A stretch of 64,000 nucleotides of DNA from Corinectria fuckeliana. Lineage: Eukaryota; Ascomycota; Sordariomycetes; Hypocreales; Nectriaceae. The notes beneath the pieces are model-generated. The model ran no database searches. It saw only the letters and a list, made by a program, of their open reading frames with translations, and was not told the origin of the DNA. Of this stretch, positions 55,488 to 64,000 are shown piece after piece (position 1 is the stretch's first letter; each line of letters opens with the position of its first letter). The stretch spans positions 310,001-374,000 of the forward strand of contig WPDH01000137.1 in the NCBI GenBank assembly GCA_019137255.1. The letters are read 5' to 3'. The position numbers were made by a program, and so were the translations under genes.

Positions 55488-56060
55488 CGCATGAGCCGGC
55501 CGCCTGGAACGGTTTCTGATGGCCTGCCGTCCAGATTGCCGTAATCCGGTCTGAATCCGCATCGGAGTTCGTGTCCGAGTCTCCACCAACTTTCTCTTCC
55601 GGAAGGGGCTGAAACTCCCGATCATTGCTCAGATTCGTTGAGATGGGCCGGTCTAGCAACCCGAGCTCCAGGCGTTCGAGGATTGCGCCGGATCGGAGAA
55701 CCTACGAAGCAAACGGGCACGGGATGTACGCGAAGAGTTTGGCGAATTGGAGGTAGCGTAGTGGAAGGGGTTTGATGTGAGGGATAGATTCCACGTTGTT
55801 CAAAGGATAAAAATAGAATAGACTTCCGTGCATTTCAAGCGTTGGGAGAATGGTAATTATAGCAGCAGATGCTAGATCTGGACTTTTAGTAACCTCGGTC
55901 TCATCTGGCCGTCACGTCGGCTCCACGACAGTGCATAGATGTATCACTCGCGAAGCAATCTCCTTCAATCGGTTCTCATCGCGGGCTTGGGTTGCCTGCA
56001 GCATGGTGAACAGCGTTTTTGCCTTGATGCTTGCAGCGTGGCCATGATCCCACGCCTACC
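55488..56060 (-). pseudogene. Decayed gene, leucine-rich/F-box-like protein
   Basis: Reading the minus strand in one frame from about 56060 gives a long protein-like translation broken by only two stops. It reads ASIKAKTLFTMLQATQARDE, IASRVIHLCTVVEPT, a stop (TGA), RPDETEVTKSPDLASAAI, MHGSLFYFYPLNN, LPLRYLQFAKLFAYIPCPFAS, a stop (TAG), VLRSGAILERLELGLLDRPIS, and ITAIWTAGHQKPFQAAGSCGF. The ILERLELGLLD pattern and the aspartate/serine-rich loop after it resemble fungal F-box/LRR-type proteins, but I am not sure of the family. No start codon or splice structure is evident, and upstream and downstream parts are missing. Both stops could have arisen by single G-to-A or C-to-T changes. Confidence 0.45.
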
Positions 56061-56780
56061 TGAAGTGAGAGCTCATCTGATATGGCTGTCGAAAGAGTGA
56101 TGGCTCCGTGAGCTCTGAAGGGGACTCGTCTTACTCTTTCTGGTGCATCTCGAGGTCGCCCCATAGTAGTGGTTCCCATCAATCAACGAATGGGGGTTAG
56201 TGATTAGTTATGTAAGGCTATGCGCACCAAGGTATTGCAAAGAAAGCCCACGGCGTCTTTCTCTAGGCTTTCTCGTGGCCAACTTATTAAGGATGGACTT
56301 GTCTATGGAGACGCAATGCTTGAATTACAAGGAAGGATCGAAAGCCTTCCTAGTGATCAGAGCTATTCTTCAAATACATGCTACGCTGAATGCATTCTTC
56401 TACTTCACTTTCATAAACACGAAGCGCTCAGAATCAATCCTGCATCTTTAAATCTGACTTGACACCCGGCTCTGCGTACAGTTCGTGCGAAACTACATTC
56501 GTCACGGGCAAGGTCCATTGCCAGGATGAGGTCGAATCTGGGACTATTGTATGTTTTCTCTCAGCGAGCCATGGTACAGTGACAAGCCCCAAAAAGATTC
56601 TAATAACGGCTGCGATGTAGTCTGATAGTTATTAGGTGGGGTATTCGTCAAAATGAAGCGAGAGGGCACCTACTCGACAAGGTGATTGGGATCGCAGGAG
56701 GAAAGCAGAAGAACTAAGCAAGAACGTGGGTGAGCATTCGTGCGTGTGATCATGGCATCATGTCTCAACTAGAGAAGGAA
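56061..56780. other. Intergenic, possible transcription-factor fragment
   Basis: About 720 bp. The plus-strand stretch 56220-56462 reads VYGDAMLELQGRIESLP and CYAECILLLHFHKHEAL, weakly resembling the middle region of Zn2Cys6 factors. Too short and too weak to call. Confidence 0.25.
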
Positions 56781-57650
56781 TTAAATCCTCACATCAGGCG
56801 TGACCAGGACAAAGATAACGGCCGTATAGTTCAGGACGTACCCTAGGCTGCTACCAAGGGAGAACTCAGAGGGGTTAGCCAGGACAAGACTTCGGCCGCG
56901 AATAATGATAATGGTGATCGGCGCAGCGTATGATAGGTTAAGGAATGGAGTGCAGCTCGCAATATAGGCGTCGAAGGCCACCTCAGGCCCTACAGATGTA
57001 TTAGTACATAATTTGACAGAGGCTCAAATAGACGAGACTCCTCTAGATAGGGGAGACTAAAGAGAAGATTTGAGGACGGCCTAGATAAGAATGCTAGGGA
57101 GAGGAATATTAAGTGTGGAAGATGGAGGTTCAAGATAGTTTTGGGAACATGTCAGCGAGCATTTACGTTGAACGAAGCCTGTGACCCGAGAAATAGTGCC
57201 ATTATAGGCGCCATGGTCCATAACAACCGGCTGCCAGAGGTCACACAGCAGCTGACGCCATTGACGAAACACAAGGCGACAGCTACGGTTAGCATTGCTG
57301 CAGCCGCTCTACTTCAAGTTACCTGGTAGATCTTGTCTGTTGGAGGACTCTGGGTGGATGATGATAGAAGTAGTTCAATGTTGACAGAGCAGAAGAAAAG
57401 GACACGGATAAAGACAATACCCCTAACGAAGTGTCAGCATGGCTTTCTCTTGGTGTAGAATATCCTAGCTACCGTGATACTAGCAACGAGAACAGCAGCA
57501 GCCATGGCGATCAGAGCATCGCTAGCAGGAAGAAAAATATCTTCCGTCATGTCAGCAACGGCATCGAAACTACAGCATCCTTGTATATTCTCAAAATATG
57601 CCAGCCGAGAAATGATAACACTCCATGCATGCAAAACTTCCATCGCTATG
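56781..57650 (-). pseudogene. Decayed amino-acid/choline (APC superfamily) permease
   Basis: Pieces of a fungal APC-type permease appear in order on the minus strand. SFDAVADMTEDIFLPASDA at about 57480-57570 matches the family FDAxxHMxEE...P motif. AAAMLTVAVALCFVNGVSC followed by CVTSGSRLLWTMA at about 57205-57310 matches the long helix ending in the SxSRLxxAMAR signature. FDAYIASCTPFLNLSYAAPI, RGRSL and LGYVLNYTAVIFVLV at 56781-56980 match the later helices (FLNISYxxPI, LG...NxxAVxxV). Stops, frame changes and gaps separate the blocks, and no start remains. Non-functional. Choline/GABA-type permease is the best guess within the superfamily. Confidence 0.65.
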
Positions 57651-57839
57651 AGAGCTGTCTTGAACTACGTGCTAGATGCAGTGATCATCACAGAACTTGG
57701 TAGCAAAGTATCCAAGGGCGGAACGAACGGCCAAGAGATAAGTCACTGCTAGACATCTCGCCTAGACGAATATCGATTTGGCGGCTGACCGTAGGGATAT
57801 TAGGCGATCCCTTGGATAAGCAAGCTGCTGCTATGCTCT

Positions 57840-58410
57840 GGATTATGTAGCAGAGAGGCTGTGATTAGCACCACATGTTGGAAATTGCTGTTCTGTATGG
57901 GTTCTTTTGACTATCGTAGCAAGATATAAGCCTACACACTTGAGGTCGATAGTAGACTTGTCTCCAGACATTTCCCGAGGAATTCCGGGTTCATCACTAG
58001 GAGGCTTCATAGCATTGATATAAGCCACAAACGTTGGCCAGAATCTAGATAGGTCTTTAGCCACTCCAGATCCTTCGGATTGTCCCGCATATGTTCCATC
58101 TCAAAAGTCGGAATACAATCGTCAGAATAGATAGAGTCTTGATTAATAACCCTGCGAATAGGAGGCACCTCACGCTTCGATGGTCATTGGGTAAAGGGGA
58201 TGTCTTCTTTGAGCTTGGCCTGGATCTTGAGATCGCTGATTAGCTGTGGTAGTGGCTTCCTGGGCAGTTGGTGTTAGCTAGACACGAATGTCATCAGGGT
58301 GAACCCCATATACAGAGACTCTCCCGCCCACTCGTAGGGCAGAACAGGAAGGTCGTCGTCATTTTAAGATTCACCATAGTCAACAAGGAAGAAGCAGGGG
58401 CGATTGTCAA
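57840..58410 (-). pseudogene. Unrecognised decayed coding sequence
   Basis: The minus strand from about 58410 reads LFAFDNRPCFFLVDYGES, a stop, NDDDLPVLPYEWAGESLYMG, FTLMTFVSS, a stop, then PLPQLISDLKIQAKLKEDIPF. In a shifted frame it continues INQDSIYSDDCIPTFEMEH and NPKDLEWLKTYLDSGQ. In the next frame comes FWPTFVAYINAMKPP. The amino-acid composition and continuity look like former coding DNA, but I do not recognise the family. It ends within 30 bp of dispersed repeat copy 3. Confidence 0.4.
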
Positions 58411-58435
58411 AGGCGAATAGTGTATTAGTGGATTC

Positions 58436-58616
58436 GGACTTCCGGGGTTAATATCTGTAGGGTCAGCGATCAGCTAGGCTGCCTACTTAAAGTAGCCGCT
58501 TGCCCAGCTTAGCTGGAAGGGCATGCCTTTCCCCTTCTTGAAGACCGCAATTCCCATTCTCAATCTATCTTTCAAGCCTACCGGGTAAGTGTTGGTCTCT
58601 AAGTTGGTGTTCACAC
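58436..58616. repeat. Dispersed repeat, copy 3 (shortened)
   Basis: Matches copy 1 at both ends: GGACTTCCGGGGT, TGCCTACTTAAAG, GCTTAGCTGGAAGGGCATGC and, at the right, GGGTAAGTGTTGGT followed by GTTCACAC. The central block with GACCAAGCTGTC present in copies 1 and 2 is missing here, so this copy has an internal deletion. Confidence 0.6.
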
Positions 58617-60318
58617 CGAAGTGAGCCAACCACCAACAAAATAGATTGTTGTATGATGCCCAGCGGAACCTTGGGTATTGAAAGTCGTAGTGCCAGTGGT
58701 GCTGGAATATTAGGTTTAGTATGAAAGACTATCGCTCGAAATTTTCACTGCCTGGAACTAAATGGATCATGGTCTGGACCAGTATCTGGACTGGCTGGTC
58801 CAATCTTGAGGGGATTGGCGTAAGCTTTCGGTCTTGCTTGCTGGCGTTTCCACTGTTATAGGGATGGAGAAAGACTGTGCTTCGTACCGAGAAAGGCACT
58901 GCCGGTTAACAGCTAGAAGTCTGAGACGAGGAGGCGATATCTAAGAGAAGGTGGAGCTAGATTGTTCAGTCGGACAGCTTCGAAATATTCTTATACCGAT
59001 GCTTGAAGATGGTTATATTCTAAACTAAAACAATCCTTAGAGTTACATTTCGTAGATGCTCAAATGCGGATGTTAGATAACAACCCTGATAAACAGGCAG
59101 ACATACAGCAGGCACATACGTAGCTTGTCGGTAGTATTAAGCTGCTTAACAGTCTCGGACTCACACTCGTAATTTGAAATCCCCTTATTCCCACCAGGCC
59201 TTATCCTGGTTTCCTATTAATCACCCATATTATCCTACTCTTGATATGGACTGATCTCACAAGATATGGTTACTCCGCCCAGTTCTTCTCGGGGGACCTC
59301 TCATATTATCCCATCAGAGCTGCCGCCCGACGTAATTCTGGCCTGCGTTCTTATTCCCACTGCCATTTGTTATGTTGCTGTATTGAAATCGAGAAAAAGT
59401 CCAGATTTGGGCTCATCTGCTGACCATACCAGCCTCTCATCCCTGATTACCTAGAGTAACAGCGTGTCCTGCAGTGCGGATGCTTTGAATTGCTCGGTTT
59501 CGATATAGGACTTGGAGAATTGGCACCGGTCCGAATAGTATGCGAACGAAATGGGGTTATAGGACATGTACGACGACGCTCACCCCCAGGTGAGGGTGGC
59601 GATAGGAGCGCGCAATGTACGGGGGACGTAGGTAGGCAAAATGAGGAATGTTGGACATGAAGTAATCTAGGAAGAGCATGAGACTAGCAGAAATTTGTAC
59701 TAGTGATAGACTCATCTGAGCTGCCAAGACCAGGGGATAGGTAGAGTGTTCTATCAACCATTACGGTCGACTACAGTACTCGTCTCAATGAAGTGTCTTT
59801 TGCTTGTCGTTGAGCCATGTGTAGTCAATGTTCGTAGGATAGCGCAAGAGTCTATGATACGCTCCTCGAATCTGCCCTTATAACGATTATATTACAACAA
59901 TCCATGCTATTTCGGCTGTATGATATTTACAATTAGGCTATACATCGCATACCGGTGTTTAATTTCGCTTTCCTTTCTATCTCATCTCTTTAGATATGGC
60001 CTTGATGGAAATAGTAAAGAGTAGCAGGGTACGAGACGTCAAGGAATCTAGGTGTCAGGGCATTAAGTGGATATTGGGTATTAGGACTGTATTAAAGCGA
60101 ATGTTGTAGTAAGAGGGGTGGGTTTAGAGCCTAAATAGATAGGCCTATACACTACAGCTTGGATAGGACGACTCATCACAAATACGGTTGAACAAAGAAA
60201 AGGTAATATTCCCACGAATGAGAGAAGTGCTGCCATATCCTGCATCTGAATTCAGAGATGGTCTATTCTTTCCCGTGCGAGTATCACTTTATACAAAGCC
60301 GGTATAGGGTGCAACTTC
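58617..60318. other. Intergenic, no gene called
   Basis: About 1.7 kb, A/T-richer than the coding parts. A reverse-strand open frame at 59557-59757 (containing YLRPPYIARSYRHPH and VSVVV) and a plus-strand one at 59266-59454 (hydrophobic DVILACVLIPTAICYVAVL) look protein-like but are too short and isolated to assign. Confidence 0.35.
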
Positions 60319-63300
60319 CTACCCTTTGTACGGGGACAAATCGAGAGAGCTTGCAGTACCACTGGTCAGCTCCGCCAATGCCTCGCCAAACCTGTCGACA
60401 AGCCACTGCGTACGACTCTGGCTCACCGCATCGGTAAAGGCCATGATACCAACGCTAAGCTGCGACTCCTGCGAGCGCGTCACGAGTTGAATGGGCCACA
60501 CCATGGCTCTGCGGGCATCCTCACCCATTGGCGGATATACCGGCTGCAGTCCTGTCATACTGCCGTCTAGCGCCATGACGGGTAGAACATCTTCATGGTC
60601 ATGAGTGACGACACTGCCGAAGTCTGTATCTCTTGGCCACTGGGTACAGTTTTTCACAATGTCCGAGGGCTCTAGGACTTCATACTCCATGGCTTGCGTG
60701 GACTGATCTCGCACATGCTCTAGGAGCTGGCGAGCGGTCCATCCGGGCTGGATAGTAACGCGGATGGGAGCCGTGTTTAGACAGCAGCCTACGACATCGT
60801 CCAGGGCTAGAGTGCCGATAGCCCGTCCGTTGACAGTGTGGCCAAATACCAGATCAGTCGTCTGCGTTAGACGGGATAATGTTAGAGCCCACCCGGCCTT
60901 GACGAGTGTCGCTACGGTGAGGCCTCGGAGCGGCGGGGGATGCGGGAGGGTGCTCATGACGCCGCCGAGGTTACGGTCGGAATCGTCAGCTGCCAGCCCT
61001 GCGACCGCTGTCATCGAGGCACCATGCAAGTACTCGCGCCAGAACTTCCAGGCAGAGTCAGTCTTCTGCGCTAGACGATGCTGCATGTACAGAGAGAAGT
61101 CGGCCGTGACGGGGAGCGGGTCGTCCCCGCGGTAGACATCCACCATGTCCTGGAAGATTCTGGACAGGCCGTCCTTGTCCCACTGGGCGTGGGAAGTTCG
61201 CAGAATCAGCGTGTGGTCAGCAGCGCCGGAGGAGACCAAAGTGGCGTGGAGGTATGAGGTGCCCGCAGGGAGAGCCTCCTCGCTATCCTGTTGACAGAGC
61301 GACTGACAGAAAGCGTCCTGGTCGGGGGCGTTGGCTTGCATCTGAGTGAAGGGCAGTTCCACCTGGGACAGAACCACCTGTAGAGTACTGCCCTGATGCG
61401 GTACGAAGATGGTGCGGAGAATGCTGTGTCGATTGATGACCGCCTGCAGCGCTCGATGGAGCTTGTGGGCATCAACGGGCTGGCTGATTTTCCAGAGGTC
61501 GAAGGCCTTGAGACCCGGAGTGAGCCATATGCGTTGGAAATCAGTCGTCGGGAGAATACACACAACCTGCTCCGGCTCGATGTGGCCCAAGACGCTGGGA
61601 TGCAGGTCGGAGACTTGAAAAACAGCTTCTGGTAGAGACAGGAAAGGTGCCGACTTAATTCCCTCCGCTCCCTCGTCGCTCGCTTGACTGATAGCTGTAG
61701 CCAGCTCTGACAGAATGGGTACTCTGAAGATCATGGCGACGGTCAGACTCCGCATCCCGTCTCGTCGTGCTCGAGTGACCAGCTGCATGGCGTCGAGAGA
61801 CCTGCCCCCGAGACTGAAGAAGTCATCGTCGACGCCAATCTGGCCCGGAGAAAGCCCCAAGATGTCAGCCCAGAGGCGCTGTAGACACTGCTCGGTGGAC
61901 GTCTCCGGTGCCCGCTTCTTCAGTGAACCAGCGGCGCTGTATCGCAGTATCTGATCCGTCGACAGGTGTCTCGCCTCCTCCTTTAGACGCATCGTGTCCG
62001 TCTTGCCGGATTCCAGCCGGGGAATTTGGCACAGCGGCAGGAAGAGACTCGGCACCATGTAGCCGGGGAGAGTCTCGCGCAGCTCCTTCAAGGCCCCGCG
62101 GGCAACATGACGAAACGTGTCTGAGGGCATGGCTAGATAGCCTCCTGGGGAGTGGGGAACCAACGCCTCGTCCCCGTCTCCATTGAGACCTTCGATAAAA
62201 GCAACCAATCCATCGACGCTACCAGGGGAATCGTCATCCGGCGGCACAAAGACAACGCGGACCTGAAGAGCCTGAACGAAGCACCTCTTCACATGGTGCT
62301 CGACCTCTTCCAACTCGACGCGCTGGCCGTTGATTTTGACCTGCGAGTCCTTGCGCCCGAGATACCTGAGCGATCCATCCGCTGCGTACTGGCAAAGATC
62401 CCCCGTCTTGTAGAAACGCCCCGGCGGAAAGGACAGTGGAAAGCCGGTGCGCCATGCCGGGGTCCCGATGAAGACGGACGCTGTCAGGTCAGGTCGGTTG
62501 ATATATCTTCGCGCGAGGATGGGACCCTCGACGACGAGCTCGCCGATGGCGCCGACGGGCACGAGGGTGTCGTGATGGTCCGGGTCGACGATCCACGTCG
62601 TGCAACCCGCTGCGTGGCCGATGTTGGAGGCATCCGAGCTGCCGGGAGACACTCGTCGGGTGGTGATGGTTCCTCCACTCTCCGTCACCCCGTAAGCGTT
62701 GACTAGGTTCAGCTTGGCCGCCCACCTGTCCACGTCGGATCTCACGAGCGCCTCTCCGCCGAGGACCAGCGTCTTCAGGGCGGGCAGATGCGCCGGGTCC
62801 AGGGACCGAGAGACTGTGCCGGCAATGTCCATCCAGTTGGCTTCAAGTGCGTTAAAGGACGCCGCCAGATTGGACATGCGGTCATCGTTGGAGGGGATGC
62901 AGAGACAGCCGCCTGCGACTAGGGTGAAGAGCATCTCCTCCATGCACGTATCCCAGGTGTACGATGAGAACTGGAAGACGCGACAGGTGTGGTCGAGGAG
63001 GAGTCGCCGGGAGAAGGCCACGATGGAGCTGCTAAAGGCCGAATGCTCGATGACGACCCCCTTGGGCTCCCCCGTCGAGCCAGAGGTGAAGACAACGTAA
63101 AGGGCACTGCTGGGGGGAACAGCTGGAACCACCCAGCCCTCGGCGGCGGGCGACAAGGAAAGAAGCCAGTCATGCGAGACCATCACCACTTTCTCGGCGA
63201 GTTCCTGTCCTCGGGCGACGAAGCGATGGGAAGTGACGACAACAGAAGCAGTGACTTGGCGGCACACAACCTGCATCCGCTTCACCGGCTGGGACTCGTC

Positions 63301-63744
63301 CAAAAGGACAAAGGCACCGCCGGTCTTCATCACGCCCAGCATGGCCACCACCACCCATCTGGACTTTTCAAAGCACAGCGGGACGACAGTGTCCGAGCCC
63401 ACGCCGAGACGGACGAGGCGAGCCGCGAGAGTTGATGATAGCTGGTCCAGCTCTGCATAGCTGAGCCTGCCGTCCCATGCTTCAATGGCAGTCGTCTCGG
63501 CGCGGTCCCGGCACTGCTGCAGGATGAGAGAATGGACGCATGTGTTGACTTGAGCCGGGGGGTGTTGATTCCACAGCCGTATTTGCTCCAAGTCCTGGCG
63601 GCTGCATGGGCTCTTCTCGTCGTCAGAGCCACTCATCTCGGAAACGCTGCTCATGACGGTGCTTTTGGCTTGAGCAGCAGTAATCGCGTCATCTTGTTGG
63701 CGGAGAATCTTCATAGACTGTGAAGGTGAAGGGATAGGACACAC
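60319..63744 (-). CDS. Monomodular nonribosomal peptide synthetase, A-T-C
   Basis: Intronless 1141-aa NRPS. Adenylation domain (about 60-590): VVFTSGSTGEPKG (A3), YTWDTCMEEM with the conserved Asp that binds the amino group, LKTLVLGGEAL, NAYGVTESGGTI (A5), GELVVEGP, FYKTGDL (A7), LRYLGRKDSQVKINGQRVELEEVE (A8) and LESGKTD (A10 Lys). Thiolation domain (about 605-690): DDFFSLGGRSLDAMQ, with the phosphopantetheine Ser. Condensation domain (about 725-1120): NRHSILRTIF, SHAQWDKDGLS, LVFGHTVNGRAI and GCCLNTAPIRV. The core motif normally reads HxxxDG; here two extra residues (KD) sit inside it. No thioesterase or reductase follows, so release could be by the terminal C domain, or in trans. The protein begins with a C-A linker-like segment, so an upstream C domain may have been lost. 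Start MCPIPS (63744) or MKILRQ (63714). Confidence 0.9.
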   Translation of the reverse strand: MCPIPSPSQSMKILRQQDDAITAAQAKSTVMSSVSEMSGSDDEKSPCSRQDLEQIRLWNQHPPAQVNTCVHSLILQQCRDRAETTAIEAWDGRLSYAELDQLSSTLAARLVRLGVGSDTVVPLCFEKSRWVVVAMLGVMKTGGAFVLLDESQPVKRMQVVCRQVTASVVVTSHRFVARGQELAEKVVMVSHDWLLSLSPAAEGWVVPAVPPSSALYVVFTSGSTGEPKGVVIEHSAFSSSIVAFSRRLLLDHTCRVFQFSSYTWDTCMEEMLFTLVAGGCLCIPSNDDRMSNLAASFNALEANWMDIAGTVSRSLDPAHLPALKTLVLGGEALVRSDVDRWAAKLNLVNAYGVTESGGTITTRRVSPGSSDASNIGHAAGCTTWIVDPDHHDTLVPVGAIGELVVEGPILARRYINRPDLTASVFIGTPAWRTGFPLSFPPGRFYKTGDLCQYAADGSLRYLGRKDSQVKINGQRVELEEVEHHVKRCFVQALQVRVVFVPPDDDSPGSVDGLVAFIEGLNGDGDEALVPHSPGGYLAMPSDTFRHVARGALKELRETLPGYMVPSLFLPLCQIPRLESGKTDTMRLKEEARHLSTDQILRYSAAGSLKKRAPETSTEQCLQRLWADILGLSPGQIGVDDDFFSLGGRSLDAMQLVTRARRDGMRSLTVAMIFRVPILSELATAISQASDEGAEGIKSAPFLSLPEAVFQVSDLHPSVLGHIEPEQVVCILPTTDFQRIWLTPGLKAFDLWKISQPVDAHKLHRALQAVINRHSILRTIFVPHQGSTLQVVLSQVELPFTQMQANAPDQDAFCQSLCQQDSEEALPAGTSYLHATLVSSGAADHTLILRTSHAQWDKDGLSRIFQDMVDVYRGDDPLPVTADFSLYMQHRLAQKTDSAWKFWREYLHGASMTAVAGLAADDSDRNLGGVMSTLPHPPPLRGLTVATLVKAGWALTLSRLTQTTDLVFGHTVNGRAIGTLALDDVVGCCLNTAPIRVTIQPGWTARQLLEHVRDQSTQAMEYEVLEPSDIVKNCTQWPRDTDFGSVVTHDHEDVLPVMALDGSMTGLQPVYPPMGEDARRAMVWPIQLVTRSQESQLSVGIMAFTDAVSQSRTQWLVDRFGEALAELTSGTASSLDLSPYKG

Positions 63745-64000
63745 ACAAAGTGAATAGCCTCAAATGTGAATAGCGTCTGAAAAGCCTGTAGGATGGACGA
63801 CGGGAGGGAGTGGGTGGGCGACTGGCGGTCAACCCGGTCAACCCGATTTCCGAGATGGTGCATGAGACAAGCGTCACGATTCCGGATAGTCTACAGTACG
63901 CAGGACACTTGGTAAGCGTCATTGTCCTAGACCGCCCTGTGCAGATCTTAGACATACTCCCGGTATGGCAAAATGTCTCATGTACGGGGCGGGCCTTGCG
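63745..64000. promoter_or_regulatory. Upstream region of the NRPS gene (cut by window edge)
   Basis: The last 256 bp lie 5' of the NRPS start. A direct repeat GGTCAACCCGGTCAACCCG lies at about 63827-63845. No TATA box is obvious. A further N-terminal exon beyond the edge cannot be excluded. Confidence 0.35.

Noticed and set aside
56220..56462. Fragment resembling the middle region of a Zn2Cys6 factor
   Set aside because: Only about 40 residues of weak resemblance; no zinc cluster or flanking homology.
59557..59757. Reverse-strand frame with a hydrophobic stretch followed by YRHPHLGVSVVV, reminiscent of a GT2 N-terminus
   Set aside because: No catalytic motif follows and the frame closes at once; too little to call even a pseudogene.
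60242..60320. Possible intron after the NRPS C domain leading to another module
   Set aside because: A GTAGGA donor overlaps the stop region, but downstream minus-strand sequence is A/T-rich with stops in all frames and no NRPS motif.
1..64000. tRNA, rRNA, CRISPR, IS elements and bacterial operon signals
   Set aside because: None seen. GGTTCGA-type strings found (for example near 28915 and 42126) lie inside coding regions without tRNA folding context, and the window is eukaryotic.

Overview
This window reads as nuclear DNA of a filamentous ascomycete (Pezizomycotina), most likely a Sordariomycete. The genes carry short introns of about 47-92 nt with GT(A/G)AGT-type donors, CTAAC/CTGAC branch sites and (C/T)AG acceptors. 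They are spread over both strands with 0.3-2 kb spacers. The families are typically fungal: Zn2Cys6 regulators, a LaeA-like methyltransferase, an NmrA-like protein, a Ppo fatty-acid dioxygenase, an NRPS, full-size ABCG and 3CxxC zinc-finger proteins. The spacers repeatedly carry the CTAGGTAGGTAG-like motif common in Sordariomycete intergenic DNA. The placement is an inference; no rRNA or marker gene is present.

Layout. 0-6 kb: a GT2 polysaccharide-synthase-like gene (cut by the left edge) diverges from a GT31-like type II membrane glycosyltransferase, followed by a CocE/NonD-type serine hydrolase. 6-13 kb: a decayed MFS sugar transporter, an AMID-like FAD oxidoreductase and a Zn2Cys6 factor. 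13-23 kb: a dispersed repeat, an LtaS/sulfatase-fold membrane protein, a divergent porphobilinogen deaminase paralogue that lacks the cofactor-cysteine segment, and a DUF2235 hydrolase. 23-30 kb: a Ppo-type linoleate diol synthase (dioxygenase-P450 fusion) behind an 84-bp tandem duplication, a second repeat copy and a zf-3CxxC protein. 30-37 kb: three regulatory-type genes in a row (NmrA-like, LaeA-like methyltransferase, Zn2Cys6 factor). 38-40 kb: a DUF1993 gene with one in-frame stop.

40-49 kb is the most interesting part. A full-length ABCG transporter diverges from a 7-dehydrocholesterol (delta-7 sterol) reductase-like gene, and a DIMINUTO/DHCR24-like delta-24 sterol reductase gene follows in tandem. 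Ergosterol synthesis keeps the delta-7 bond and does not use a DHCR24-type enzyme, so a linked delta-7 reductase, delta-24 reductase and lipid-type transporter suggest a small accessory sterol-modifying or steroid-export locus.

49-60 kb holds an SDR and a secreted LVIVD-repeat protein, surrounded by decayed genes: a PD-(D/E)XK-like nuclease lacking its catalytic strand, an LRR/F-box-like fragment, an amino-acid/choline permease and an unrecognised ORF, plus a third repeat copy. The right end (60.3-63.7 kb) is a monomodular NRPS (A-T-C) whose condensation motif carries a two-residue insertion. The mix of intact accessory genes and pseudogenes suggests a fast-evolving accessory or subterminal region. 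Exon boundaries were set by eye from splice consensus, frame and family continuity; no RNA or database evidence was used.
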